Positions 23,901 through 35,853 are shown, counted from the first letter of the stretch. The stretch: 64,000 nucleotides of DNA from Symbiodinium natans (GCA_905221605.1 CAJNDS010002570.1:186001-250000); one strand, 5' to 3'. Made by a program: numbers and translations. The notes: a model not told the origin generated them from the letters alone.

Positions 23901-26851
23901 GGGGGGGGGGGGGGGGGTAAGGAAGAGCGTGCCATAATGAGAGTGGTATGTGAAGGGCCTTCGGCGCTTGGCAGGTATTGATTGCCTACAGGGCTTGGTG
24001 ATAAACTGGCCTTGTGGTTGATGGGCTTAGTTGCCATGCTTCCTGGCTAGGAAACTGTAAGGCTTTGTAAGGACTATTCATTCTTAATTATCCCCGCCAA
24101 AACGAATTGATGATTGTTGACTCCGCCGACGCACTCTCATTTCCTCGGGGCAGATGCTCTAAATACCGCGCCACATAATGAAGTGCAGACACTTCTTTCG
24201 GGAGATGCCAGATGAACACCTTGAAAGTGGACTGGTCATCTTCAGCAGAAATCCAAGTGCGCAACAACTTCAAAGTACTCTTTGGGGGTTGAAGTACCAC
24301 TGCTGCTGGTACTCCTTCCACTTGCAAGACATGGCTGCCCTGTATTGCTTTTTCTTGACGCTACCTCCGCGTACGGGTCCTTCCGCCCAAAAAACTGGGA
24401 AGCCTCCAAGCACATCCAAGCACTTCACATGGGGCATAGGCCTTAGGAATTCCGGGAAACCCTACAGCGTCAATCCCTAGATCCTAAACCCACGTAAGGT
24501 CTTAGGATTTGCTGATGAGTTTGATTCCGGTGCCTTTGTCGTGAGATGTCTTGAGGTTGTCTCGGCATACCAGTGCCTCTGCCTGGTTCTCTTCAACCAG
24601 CGACAGCAGGCGACCAGAATCTGCCGGATCGAGAGCTCACGGTCTTAAGGATACTTGAAGGCTGCGGCAAATTGGTTGTGAGACACCAGGTCTTCAAGTC
24701 TCCCATTGCAGGAAGCTTGCTGTTGACACGCTCACCGAAAGATGCCGTTTGTCGAACCAACCCCTTTCACTAGGTTTCACTAGTGACACGTGTGCGGTTC
24801 AGAGAAATCTCGGATGTCGATTCGGTTTGCTTCAGGTTAGGCTGTAACCCAGGCTGGTGTTGACAGGAACGTGATCTCCCAAGCTTGGTTTCACACGCCA
24901 TGTCCTAACAAAACTAGCTAACTTGTCGGTTTCGGAGAGGATTTGGGTCCAGAGGTGTCTGTCTTCGTCCTGACAAGGTAAGCTTGCGGGAGATCTGTGA
25001 AGCGACGAAGCTTCCAGAGGAAGAGTGCAGACGGCAGGTCTGGGGCTTATGGCTTGTGGCTTGTGGGAGCTCGAGCACGAGCCATCTCGAACTCATGCAG
25101 AGGTCCGTGTTCCACTCGGCAGCGAAGCCAAACCCAAGTAATCCCAAGTATTATTTCAATTGAATACAACATCTTCGAGTGCGAGACGATGGGGGTGCTT
25201 CAACCTTTGGCAAGCCACCCAGGCAGGAGTTGGCCGGCAAGTCTTCAATCTCAAGCCTCTCAAGCCAACAAGACAATCCGACATCAGAACCCACGCGGAA
25301 AGACGCGGATACATGGCGGGGAGGGGGGGTCTGCTTTTATTATCGGTACGCATGATGTCGTGCAGGCATGCTTGCCATCAATGCACGTGCTGTACTGCCC
25401 AGAAGTGATCCAGCGTGGTGTCTCGTCCATTCCACCTCAGGTCACTTCCTTGACAGTGTCACGGCACAAGGTGCTCCTGCACGATGCGACAGGACAGGGC
25501 CCGGCAGTCGTGTTGAGCGTGTTGAGCCATGACGGGGGTTTAGTAAATGAGGCTCGGTATGTGCCCCGTGCATTTGCTGCCGTTGCACTTTGCACTCTGT
25601 TTGCTCTCGGAATCTTTCCAAGGCAAGGACCTTGGCAGCGAGACGAAGCTCCAGGCCCAGAGCATCAGAAAAGTTGGCAGAAGCCTGGGGCCCGCAAAAT
25701 GCCGATTCGGCGATGCACCCATTCCTGTATCCCACTATCTCTGATAGCTGCGCTGCCTGCAACTCCGGGTACCACGGTAAATATTTGTCTAAGATGCTTG
25801 TTGATGCACTGTTATATACCGGGTCTCTGGACATGCGACTCCGATCTCTCACTACGATAATGATGTTAGGCGACAGTATCGTGATGCATCAGATGCAAGT
25901 TTGGGCGGGCTTGCTTTTTGAGAGTCAGCGGGAGCATGCTGCAACCGAGAATCAATGAATCAAGGCAGATGTCCAAGGCCCACTGCTCGGTGCGCCGAAC
26001 GCCCCCACGAACAAAACAGGACTCCCCAACAACTTTCTACGGGCACTTTTGTGCATAACCAAACCCCAGACCCTTCCGACCCCTCCTCTCGCTAGTTGTT
26101 GGAGGGATTGATTCGAAAACTCAGTTGGGACAACGTGGACGTGTGCTCCGGTTCCTTCATTTTTGGCGAGGGAAGAAACTCCCCCCGTGTCTGTAGTGCC
26201 TGTCGTCCTGCAGAAAAGGAGATCGTGCAATGTGCATCCGGATAGGAGCAGCTGCACCTGCGTTATCCTGCGTTTTGAAGTTTTGGAGCAGGTGAACGAC
26301 AAGTTCACAAACGAGAAGATCAAGGTGGCAGTGAGCCTCATCAAGAAAGAGGACTCCCAGTCGTCGGGTAATCGCTCCCTCCACAAGAATTGCACTGAAC
26401 GTGGCAAGGAGAAAGCCGAAACGACAGCTTTGGCGGAGGCAGCTGGAGCGCAAGGGGGCAAAGCGCTCTCTGTACACGTGGAACTTCCAAATAAATGAAA
26501 TCAGATATTCAGAGCGTTTCAAAAAACGTCTCACTGATGTTTCAATGGAACACAGCTTTGCAACTCCGCCTGTCTTCCCCCCCGAAATCGAGGCGCCAGT
26601 GGAGCGCAAGCACGTCATCGATGCGGCTATTGTTCGAATCATGAAGTCCAGGATCCTTCACTGCCTGTAAATTGCAAGCATTCAACCACTGTACTGACTA
26701 CACTATACTGCTATTAGGAAGCAGAGCCAAGCTGATCGCAGGAACAAGCTGGAGCACAACTCCCTGTTGGACGAGGTCTTCAGGCAGTGCACGCTTTTCA
26801 AGCCGCAGCCGGCGCAGATCAAGAGCCAGATCGAGCACTTGATCGAGCGAG
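17946..26851 (+). CDS. Cullin, E3 ubiquitin-ligase scaffold, 25 exons recognised (N-terminal and last exon missing)
   Basis: Exons: 17946-17993, 18218-18279, 18548-18593, 18853-18905, 18972-19032, 19236-19280, 19379-19485, 19729-19777, 20034-20084, 20220-20273, 20494-20517, 20642-20674, 20816-20857, 20914-20973, 21042-21077, 21148-21198, 21256-21302, 22078-22104, 24447-24468, 24556-24609, 24978-25037, 25441-25485, 26292-26367, 26600-26651, 26742-26851. Landmarks: LKTVVQKELI and AMLTNRRYDELKLMYRIF (cullin repeats), LKKGLKG, FFEDKDIFLDIYKSALSRRL with LNKLSVSNDAE and ITKLK (cullin homology core), MFTDM, VRVLQTNAWP, FYNSKHNGRKLRWIYNMGSV, LREICEATKLPEEECRR (winged helix A), VNDKFTNEKIKV, and IDAAIVRIMKSRNKLEHNSL (winged helix B with the neddylation lysine in IVRIMK). 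Donors 10 GC, 10 GT, 5 GA. The closest match from memory is the cullin-3 type, unverified. Exon 2 and 24 starts are approximate; the usual C-terminal exon after LIER was not found. Confidence 0.9.
18415..18475. repeat. (CA)n microsatellite in a cullin intron
   Basis: Imperfect CACACA/CACACC tract between cullin exons 2 and 3. Confidence 0.9.
22437..23195 (+). repeat. Inverted-repeat arm 1, split by an insertion
   Basis: 22437-22492 and 23046-23195 are the two halves of one sequence found intact and inverted at 24122-24347. Shared features: GGCCATGTC(C/T)TGCAA, AACCAGCAGCAGTGGTA, TGGATTTCTGC, GTATCTGCACTTCATTATGT with GGCGCGG, and GAGGAAATGAGAGTGCGTC. Identity about 80% by eye. The 553 bp between the halves is telomere-like plus poly-G and has no counterpart in arm 2. 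Confidence 0.8.
22756..22975 (+). repeat. Poly-G/GGGGT tract
   Basis: About 220 bp of G runs broken by single T, A or C on the + strand; strong potential to form G-quadruplexes. Open frames of glycine or proline here are artefacts. Long homopolymers may be mis-sized by sequencing. Confidence 0.95.
24122..24347 (-). repeat. Inverted-repeat arm 2, uninterrupted
   Basis: Reverse complement matches arm 1. Read on the minus strand it holds an open stretch (RAAMSCKWKEYQQQWYFNP in one frame, LLRTWISAEDDQSTFKVF in another), so the source may once have been coding, but the frame does not persist. Confidence 0.75.
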
Positions 26852-29287
26852 GCAGAGAGAGAGAGAGAGTGCGTGTGTACAGTATGTGCAAGACATTGCA
26901 ACACTGTAAGGGCCCTGAGAAGTGTTGATGTGTTGAACCTAAGTACAGTTTCGGGGCTGGTGGCCGGCCTCCTCCTCCTCCTCCTCCTCCTCATTGGGCC
27001 TCCTTCCCGAAGCCCAGAGCCCTCCTCCCCCATTCTTTACAGCAAGTCCCAAGCCTCCTCCTCATCCTCCTCCTCCTCCTCCTCATCTAGGCCTCCTTCC
27101 CAAAGCCATTCCCCCCCTTTCTCTCCAGCAAGTTTGGCGCCTGGCCTCCTTCCCAAGCCTCGTCACAGTTGCTGTTGCTTCCCCCGGAACCTGGTGCCCG
27201 TTTGCTAGCATAAGGTGCCAGCCGAGGAGGCGCAGTTAGGCCCATTTGGTTTTTGTTTCATCTGCCTCCCCATGGGCAGCTGCCTTCAATATGTCCAAGT
27301 GTGCCTGTCTAGCGGTTGCAGCCCATAGCCGTCCCAAGCACCAACACAAACGCTATCGAACAGGAAGTGTGCATTTCAATAAGTTGTGCAAAGTCCAACG
27401 GCCGAGAGCCTCGCAACGGGGACACTACGCTTGGTGTCGAGAGTAAGTGCAAGGTTCAAGAAATCAGATGCTTTGAGCCTTAAACAGGCTCAGACGGGCC
27501 AGAACTGAGCAAACGGGGATTCTGGGAAAGCCAAAGAAACAGCAAAGATTGCAATCAGCACACGAGGGCCCGCTGATTGCCCGTGCAACACCCTCATAGC
27601 ATCCGTTGGACACCATTGGGGATCCTTGCAATCAGAAGCGTGCGTGGGGTTAGGGCTCTCTGAGACACTCTCGCTGTCAGAATTCTTGAAGCGAGACGAC
27701 GCCAACCGCAGCATCTACCTCTACCTGCGCGGGTCTCAAAACGGCATATGGCTGCCAAGAGCCTATAGGGCTTAAAAGCATCTCTCTGCCTGCGCCATGC
27801 TTCAAGGCCGTGAGCAGCAAAGCCCCCGCTGCGAGGAGTGACAGAGATGAGTCTCGATTGGCCTTGATTAGCCTTGACAGAGGTGACGTTGAGGTCGGGA
27901 AGGGCGACCAACAGCGGAGCCCGGGCTGCCTGGGCAAGAAAACGTGCCACAGAGTGCCTCCTCCCGAGTACGTTTCCGTCTGTGCCTTTCCGTCTGTGCC
28001 TTTCTTGGTGCCTTCTGGTGCCAATCGGCGCAAGAATCGCAAGGTGCCATGCAGCATTAAGGCCCGAGGGGGGCCCGGCCACCTGCCGCCTTGGTAGCAC
28101 CTGCACGCGGGCCATTGAGCATTGGACAGAAATGGTGTCTGGATGTGTCTGGCCATGTCTGGCCATCCATGCTGCGGTTCCTTTGGGAAAGAACTGAACG
28201 AGAGCGTTGCTTCAAGCAGGTTGTTGATGTTAGCAGAGTCGTTGCTTGCATGCGTATCGAGGGTGTTGAGTACAGCCATTTTGCGGTTCAATTTCTGCCG
28301 GGCACACCTCACAGCGCGCTTCTCGCCTGAATCCCAGAACAGACAATATCACATTGTGACCACGAAGCCTTGTGTGGTGCAGTGCTACAGTGTGCACGAC
28401 AAGGTCACAAGCTTGCAAGCACGGTGCCAAGAATCGTCTCGAGTGCCATCCTTTGTTGACACGGTTTGCAACGCGAGGACAACACCGGAAGATGACGGCG
28501 CTCATTGATGCCAAGACTGCAGGACGCGACTTGTTTTGAGGGATATTTCAAGGATGCAACCGGGTGCTAGCAACTGTTCTGGATGCCAGGACTGATGCAG
28601 TACATGCCGCTGGGATGCACAAGTCAGCCGCCACAGGAGGGTTGAGAGAAGAAGCACCCCCCGCTCCTGACTAGTGAGGCCCTGCAGGATCTGGTTTTCT
28701 AATGTCACCAACCAACGTGGGATAGCTACTGAAGAGTGACAGCTCAAACAGAAAGCACCCTGACAAACACGGCCATGATTCTCCATGGCGGGGGGACAGT
28801 CCCGTGAAGTTTCCTGCAGAAAGCTGGAGCGGTAGGCTTGGTAGAGAGGCTTCAATGAGCCTTTCAAGTGTAAGTGATTGCCCTGTGTTTGGGTCTTTCT
28901 TGCCAAACCTGAATAAGGACACGGATACTGTGTCTCTTACTGTAAAACAAGCTAGATCTCACAATCGCTATGCGCATATGGATGTGGAAAGTTGCAGAAT
29001 CCTCAAGAGGCAGAACTGCAAACACGAACAGATCGAACCGTGGAGGTCCACTCCCTTCCCTATCTGGCTCACCCTTGGATCGCACGTCTTCCTGTGACCT
29101 GTTGTGCTGGTTCTGCCTGATTCTGCCTGGGGGCTTCGATTGCTGAGCTCAGCACGAGACATGTGTCTTGAAGTGGCTTGCCGGCCCCGCTTGCCACGGC
29201 CCTGATTCGAGACCCCCTCAGTGATGCACTGCCCGACTGACGCAGAAGCACCCCCAAGCGCAGCAAGAGCAGTGCGGGCCCTTGGAA
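26852..29287. other. Gap after the cullin, no recognisable gene
   Basis: Should contain the last cullin exon, which I could not find. Holds a (GA)n tract at 26853-26872, a CCT-rich microsatellite at 26970-27110 and several overlapping open frames at 27600-28310 on both strands without protein-like character or family motifs. Confidence 0.4.
26970..27110. repeat. (CCT)n-rich low-complexity tract
   Basis: CTCCTCCTCCTCCTCC at about 26970-26990 and again at 27057-27088, separated by degenerate copies of CCTCCTTCCC(A/G)AAGCC. Confidence 0.9.
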
Positions 29288-31830
29288 CTCGTCTCTGAGA
29301 CCCTCTGAGAGGAGCTCCATACGGTGAAAAGGTGACGGTTGCTACAAGCCTTTGGAATCTGAACACCTCATAATCATAATGTCATAGCACCATATAACAC
29401 CTCTACATTTGAAGCCAAAGAGGGCTTCAGGGAGAACTTCAGAACGTCAGGAAGCGCAAATCGGCTTTGGTGGCGAGCGCTTCGACCTTCGATTGCCTCG
29501 GCCTCGATGCAGGCGCCTTTCAGGCACGCCACCCTCCGAACCCTTTACCAGGGCCCTTTCCCCGAACTCCTCAACAATCTACATCTTCTCGTGCGAAGCT
29601 AGGCGTTGTGCACACATGCAGCCGCGCAGGCTCCCAGCAAGCAGACCCTGGCGCAGCGTCGACTGCAGCTGATGAGCAAAACGTTGAAGGCGATTGGGTG
29701 ACGCATGTCATGCTTAAGAGGTGACTGTCAGATTGCACGACTGCTGTACTACTGCTGTACGGATGTTGAAGTTGCCGTATGGGTGGCATGCTGTAGAAAA
29801 ATAGATCCAAAGTTGCAATTGGATGACTCAACTGCTCTGAGACTTTTTGGAAGGCGAAAGAGACGGACCGTCGTCCACTTTGTGCAGGGCTCTTCCGGCT
29901 CTTCCTTCTGTTGCAACATGTGATCTGGCATGGTGCAGGACTCGCCTCCGGCCAGCCAGGCCATGGCGCTGGAATACTCAGCAAGAACTCAGCTACTTCG
30001 AGAAGTCGAAGATGCCTTTCCTGCCACAGGTCCTTTTCGACGCCTTGGCTCTCGACGGAGGGAACTTACGGGCTCAGAAGGAGACCCCAGCTCGGGATTG
30101 CCAGGACCCAACACACACAGCATCTGGACTGCTTCCTGCTTCCCAGCAGGACGTGGACTCCTTGCAAAAGCTGCCGTTCAAGCTGCCCGCATCACACAAG
30201 AGATCCACCACCAACAAGGCCAGTATACTGAGACTTCTCCTGGCATCGCGCTTGCATGTCCCAGGAGTTTAACACCCTCGGACCATGACTGCTGAGATGA
30301 CGTGAGTGCTCAACATTGGCTCCCCCCCTGAGAAAAAAGGTCGGATCCGCTTCGTTGTCCACCGGCTCGACGAGTGAGGCTACAGCACGGAGAGAGAGCG
30401 AGAGAGCGAGAGAGCGAGAGAGCGAGAGAGCGAGAGAGCGAGAGAGCGAGAGAGCGAGAGAGAGGGGGAAGCAACAGAGGGATGGTGAGGATATACAGAT
30501 CTCTCTGAGAGGGTTTCTTAGGCAGGGTTCTGGCTCTTTCCTTGCCGCTTCGCCAGGGGTCGAACGAGTTGTGAGACTGAGACTTTGGCCTACATCCGCT
30601 TTCGCAAATTGTGGAAAGCGGTGTTCCTCGCAATGAACTGCTTTTGTCCATCACTGAGTGGATAATTTCCAGCACACTTGTGCTGCATGTTTTGCAGGCT
30701 TGCCCCGTTCTTTTGTGCTTTGATTGGCCTTGCAGCTACGTTTGGCGAGCTGGCGGGCAGCCTAAGATGTTTCGCAACTGACAACATCAGCACCAGCGGA
30801 ACATGAGCAGAAGGCGAAAGGTCTGAGCTCACTAAGCCTGTTCCGGGTACAGCGCATTGATGCTAAAGCGAGCTTCGCACCTGTGGTGCCCATTTTCAAC
30901 TGGTCTGACCTGCCCAGGACACAAGGACTGTAGTGTCGGGTGTGGTGTTACATTATTTGGAGTCCTGGGGATTGGCAATTCTACTCATTCCAGCCTGGAA
31001 GAAGAGGACTAGTTGCTTGCTGTTTGTCACCCACCCCCAGCATGTCTCCGCCTGCATGCCCTGTGCCTAATTGGGCCACAAGCCTTCCGGGGTCCGGAGT
31101 CGTACGCAAAGACCCAAGTAGGGTTCGCATAAAGAACAGGCATGTTATGCATCGTAAGAGACATCGTGCCTGGTTGGCAGAAGACTTGTGGAGAGAAAGG
31201 CGCCTGACCATTGTGCAGACGATGTGCAGACGATGCAGCAGTGCGTGAGCTGTTCTCGAGCTCTGCGCCAATGCCCACGTGAGCAGAATTCAATACGCGG
31301 AGGCTGCTGGCATGTTTTCCAGTTCAGGGTGACTTTTCCACGTGTGTGAATGCACACCGCGTGAACAGATTAGCACGAACCTCGTGCATCGCGCCAAGCC
31401 CTTTCAGTGCCATCACAGCATATGCCGGATGCTCGCACTTGGCTTTGGGTCTTGCAAACCCACGTCATGTGTCATAGATGCCCGTCAAAAGGGACGCCAG
31501 GGCCGCCAGGGGCAGGCAGGCAGCGCTGCCAGCAATGTGGAAGGATTCAGGTGTAAAGCTTGTGGGTTTTGGGGATCCAGTCGTGAGGTTTTTTATGTAC
31601 GCTGTTGCCTTGACGTCGCCGGCACTGAGCAGGTGATGCCAGTGCCAGGTATAGCCGCGCAGATGTGTGGCCCTAAGCCTCAGGGGATGAATGCTAGGCC
31701 TACTGTTCGACAGCGCCTTTACATGAGCAAAGCAAGAGCAAGGCTCTGCGGCAACAACTGCTAAAACTTGCTGCAGGTACGAACAAGCAGAGCGACACCC
31801 CAAGCTCTGGGCAAGACATGGCAACAAAAC
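29288..31830 (+). repeat. Dispersed block, copy 1
   Basis: Matches 54558-56025 at roughly 95% in three pieces: 29288-29413 with 54558-54684, 29555-29838 with 54685-54966, and 30796-31830 with 54967-56025. Copy 1 alone has 29414-29554 and 29839-30795. The shared part includes CTGTACTACTGCTGTACGGA, GCATTGATGCTAAAGCGAGC and CAGCAGTGCGTGAGCTGTTC. Open frames in both copies (for example 31342-31764) share many residues but carry frame differences, so coding status is unclear; it looks like a duplicated or mobile segment. Confidence 0.85.
30390..30468. repeat. (GAGAGAGC)n microsatellite
   Basis: About eight copies of an 8-bp unit followed by a plain GA run. Lies inside the 957 bp present only in copy 1 of the dispersed block. 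Confidence 0.95.
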
Positions 31831-32390
31831 AAACACGTCACCCCCTGACACGCACCCATCACCGTGTTTAAACAGCTTAGACGGGAGCTCATGCCGTCTT
31901 CGGGTACCGACCCGGACAGAAGCGAAGTTGCAACAGCGCCAGACGGAGGGCGAGGCGAGGTGCGCCTGGGGTTTTGCTATGGGAGCTCTGGTTGAAAGAC
32001 CTTGACGGTTTAGGGGCTTTGGCCGAGTGGCACAGTGACGAAGACCCTATTCATGAGTGGAAGTGAGTTACTAAGTAAGCCAGAGGCGGTACGTTGTAAG
32101 AAGTAGCTTGCTTATTGGATGAACCCCACGCCCCCTGCATCCTGTGAGGATTGGGTGATCTTTTGAATTGTGCCCATTGTTGGGGGGTTGGGGGTGTCGC
32201 GTCTTTGCTCGATTGCTCGTGCGATCGTGCGGGTGTTCGTGTGTTCACGTGCCTGCCCTGCATACACTTACACATATTCCGCACATCTGATTTGTAAACG
32301 CTTGCTCGCGCGGCCTCGACATGCCTCGACAGCCGGGCTGGCCCAACGCGGGGCGTAGACATGCAAGGACCTTCGTCAGACACAGAAAAT

Positions 32391-32526
32391 CTTTTTCCAG
32401 CTCCCTGGGCGTGGTAGTTAATCCTTCCCCATGTGCTTTCTTCTGGTCGGTTGTTAGCTGAAGGATATACTTTTCCAGCTTGCTGGGTGTGGAAATCCTT
32501 CCCCATATGCCTTCTTCTGGTTGGTT
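32391..32526. repeat. Two-copy tandem repeat of about 75 bp
   Basis: CTTTTTCCAGCTCCCTGGGC at 32391 and TTTTCCAGCTTGCTGGGTGT at about 32470 begin two copies that both continue with AATCCTTCCCCAT and CTTCTTCTGGT(C/T)GGTTGT. Confidence 0.8.
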
Positions 32527-32551
32527 GTGAGTTTGGGGTGCAGGAAAAGGA

Positions 32552-32572
32552 GCATCATGAGCATCAGCGGCC
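32552..32572 (+). repeat. Isolated fragment of the 112-bp satellite unit
   Basis: GGAGCATCATGAGCATCAGC is identical to 20 contiguous bases of the 112-bp unit, 22 kb from the last decayed copy. A GCAGGAAA immediately upstream resembles GGCAGGAGG of the unit. Confidence 0.6.
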
Positions 32573-33759
32573 TCCCCCAGGCCACCCAAAATGAGCGTGT
32601 TCAGGGTGCTTTTTACGCGGAACCAAAGAACACTCGATAATCGCGAGTTTTTCCAGGTTTGCTCCTCTTGGGAACCACCCTAAAACAAGCATCAGCTGAG
32701 TCTTTGGGCCCGAAGGCCCACGAAACCACCGGAGAAGCAATAGCTCGCTGATGCCCGCGCCCCCCCCCCCCCCCAACAAGGGTGGGGGTCGGAAGCGCGC
32801 GCGAGAAACCTCTTAAAAAAAACACGGTCTTTACAGCGATTTCAGCGTTTTTTCCGCGTTTTTGCTGCCTTGGGGCCGCGAGCCGCAACAACCCGGACCC
32901 AAACCTTGAAAAATGTGGTTTTGGCCTGGCGCGCGCCCCATGTGAAAAGCTAGGGTCGATGATAAATGGGGTGTTGCGGGTGTTTGGGGGCCTCGGTTTT
33001 TCGTAAAAACCCATGGTTTCTTCACGAGGTTTTCGTGCTTTTCGCACCACCGGGTGCTGCATCCCTTGGATGCCGTTTTGAAGGCCTCCCGAAGGGCCAC
33101 GTGCGAATTTACAGGAATTTGGGGCGGGGTCGGCGGCATCGGCGCTTTTCCCTTTCAAGCTAGCGCTTTAGAGCGACGTGGGCTCCGCCCTGGATCACGG
33201 GCGGCGCGGGGGCCGTTAGGACTGGTAGGGTATAAGGCTTGGGGGTGGTTAGGGTATGGCATGAGTTGCATTGAGACAGTTCCGATACATCCACCGCTTC
33301 TGTAGAAGAAACATACAGGCGCTGCAAGTATTGATACTTTGTGGTGGTATTTTTGCACTGGGAGGTAATTTGTATTGCCAGGAAGTGTGTTGTGGATACT
33401 TCGCTACTATCTTTCGGGCTAAGAAGGCTTCACGTCATTCAAGTTGTGTGCAGGGGCATGTGTAAAGACTCGTAAAGACTACGAGGTTAGTTTTGAGATT
33501 GTATTGTCAGTTGGGTCTGGTAAAGAGTCAAGGTGGGGCTGAGGGAGGCATCAAACAAATGGTGGAACTGGGGGGAGGGGGGCCTGACACACCGGTTCCA
33601 CACTCCGCGGTTTTATTGTTCTATGTGAGGGGAGATTGAAATCACTTCAGCCACTACATCTCAGGATGTCATAAAACATAGTGGCATACAGGGCACCAGA
33701 AGTGTAGAATTGTAGTATATATATATATATTATTGGGGCACGCCCACTCTATTCTCTCA

Positions 33760-35257
33760 TGTGCTTTCGCCCTTTTCCTCTCCTCGTTCCATGCCCTACC
33801 TTCCCTCCCTTTCACGCCTTCCCTAAAGAACAGAAGAGGAGAGGGAAGAAGAAGGTAGAGAAAGGACTAAGCACTTTCTCATTTAGCCTCAGCTTACAGC
33901 TCTTCTTTTGCCCTTTTTGATCTGCAAATAGTCAACTGCAAGCAATGTCCCCACATTTTCCTCTTCCTTCTCTCGTCCCCATCCCGTGTTCCTTTCCTCC
34001 TCTGCTTTCCCTCACTTCTTACTTGGCCATTCCAATGGAGGCTGGAAAACAGTCAAGCGTAAGAAAGGACAATGAAGGAGACAAGACAGGAGGAGGAGTT
34101 CTCCATGCTCCTTCTCATAGCCCTCAACCTGCTTGCATTCCCTGTCATGTTTTCTTGTGTCATTGTTGTTCTTCTTCGAAAGGGGTGGAAAGGGGCTTGA
34201 AAGAGCAAGAGATAGAGAAACAGCGAAAATGAGAGAGCGAACCAAAAAAGAGGAGGAAGGAGGAAGACAGCAGCAGAAGAGAGTGCATCTTTTGGTTTCA
34301 CCTTTCCTATCCTAATCTGACTAATCTGGCTTTCGTTCCTCCTGAACTGGAAGAGAAAAGCAAGAATGAAAGAGGGGAGGGAGAGAAACGAGAAGCGGAT
34401 GTATTTACACTTTCGCCGTGCTTGTTGCCCCCTCGTGTTCCTTCCGCTCTCTCTCTTCGCGCTTCGTTTGTCTCAAGGGTATGGGAAGGGTTGGGGAAGG
34501 GAAGAAGCGAGGCGAGGGGAGGACAATGCAATGAGAGGGAATTGGGCGGGAGAGTTGGAGGCCATTGGACGCCCCACCTCCAGAATTTCTGAAAGCCCCT
34601 ATAGGCCCGCTGGAGGCTCCCAGGAGGCCCCCCCCTAGATGCAACACCTTGATGGGATAGGGACTCACTCGTGGCTCTCTCGTTTCCTCTCCTGTGTCCT
34701 GCTTCCTCGTCTTCCTTGTTGTTCTTTCTGTATTTTGTTCTTTCCTTTCGTTCCTCTTTCACTCGATCCTTCCCCTCCTCGCGCCGTGCCCTTACCCTAC
34801 AGCAGGAAGAAGGTAGGCAGAGGAAAATGGACTTCGTCCTTGTCACTCAGCTTTGGCCTACAGTTCCTTTTTCCCCCTTACTCTTTCTCATATCATTTTT
34901 TGTGTATCATTGCTTTTTTCTGTCAGGTCTTGGTCGTGTCCTTTCCTTTTCTTGTTTCTGTTGCTTTTCTCCGCGTTCCTTCCTCTCTCCTTCCTGGTTC
35001 CTACTTTCCACCAGGAAAGAAAACCAACGAAACGACAGCGGAAGAGAGGTGAGAGGAAGGACACAAGGCGAGTGAAGAGGAGAACTCCTCCTCCTAATCC
35101 CATGGCTACCCGTCCTCGTCTCATGCGCCTTCCTACATAAGCTCCTCTTGGTTTCTCACCAACAAGACAGGAGAACACACAGGGAATGGACAGAGGTGGA
35201 GGACAAGCCTTTTCGGCCGCTTTCTTCCTCTCTTCCTTCTTGTTTCATCCATCTCTA

Positions 35258-35300
<43 letters not shown>

Positions 35301-35640
35301 TTGGCTTTGGGTCCTTCTCTGACTTTTGTGCGCCTTCTGCCATTGTTGGATTCGCCCGCTTTCTTCTTCTTTTCCTCTGTTTGCTCATCTATCTGTCTCT
35401 CTCTCTCTCTCCCTCTCTCCCTCTCCCTTGGTTTATTCTCTGACTATTGTTTTCTTGCGCCATTTTCGGATTCGAAGAATAAAGGAAGCGAGAGGAGGAA
35501 AGGGAGGAGGGATGGGGACGAGAAGGGGGGAGGGAAGAAAGGAGGAGAAGGAAGAGGGAAAAGAAAGGACGGCGAGCGAGGGAGAAAGGTAAATATCAAA
35601 TGAAGGAAAACAAGCGGGATGAGAAAAAGGCTGAGAGAAG
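33760..35640. repeat. Pyrimidine/purine-skewed low-complexity region
   Basis: Alternating CT-rich and GA-rich segments, with (TC)n runs at 35255-35310 and 35390-35430 and GGAGGAAGG-type runs at 34250-34280 and 35490-35580. The many S/L/F- or K/E/R-rich open frames on both strands are composition artefacts. Confidence 0.8.
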
Positions 35641-35820
35641 CAATCGAAACATCTCGCGGAAACCATGCTAGAGTACAAATCGGTATACATACCTGTCTAT
35701 GACATAGATAGATGTAGACCCAACCTGAACTGCGATCTGCGAACCACGAACTGCTCAACGGCTAATTGGCCGCTTCTTTGTTCCACCCTATCACCAAATA
35801 AACCCTAAAGGTCCTTGCCA

Positions 35821-35853
35821 CATATATATATATATATATATGCTATATACATA

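Larger units (their letters stand above)
22105..24446. other. Long cullin intron with inverted repeat, telomere-like and poly-G insertions
   Basis: The 2.3-kb intron starts with GA (after GTGGA at 22104) and ends at CCTTAG. It carries an inverted repeat pair, a block of telomere-like TTTAGGG/GGGTTGAG sequence (22576-22770), a 200-bp G-tract and a G17 run at 23900-23917. Confidence 0.7.
31831..33715. other. Non-genic stretch with short repeats
   Basis: No gene recognised. A 181-codon minus-strand open frame (32613-33158) lacks any motif I know. The stretch holds a two-copy tandem repeat (32391-32526) and a fragment of the 112-bp satellite (32552-32572). Confidence 0.4.

Noticed and set aside
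24997-25860. 287-codon + strand open frame
   Set aside because: It starts inside a cullin exon in a different frame and happens to include exon 25441-25485 in frame. Intron sequence makes up most of it.
32613-33158. 181-codon minus-strand open frame
   Set aside because: Contains a homopolymer-derived glycine run, no family motif, and no neighbouring exons in style with the recognised genes.
34307-35603. Ser/Leu- or Lys/Glu-rich open frames on both strands
   Set aside because: Explained by pyrimidine/purine strand skew and microsatellites.
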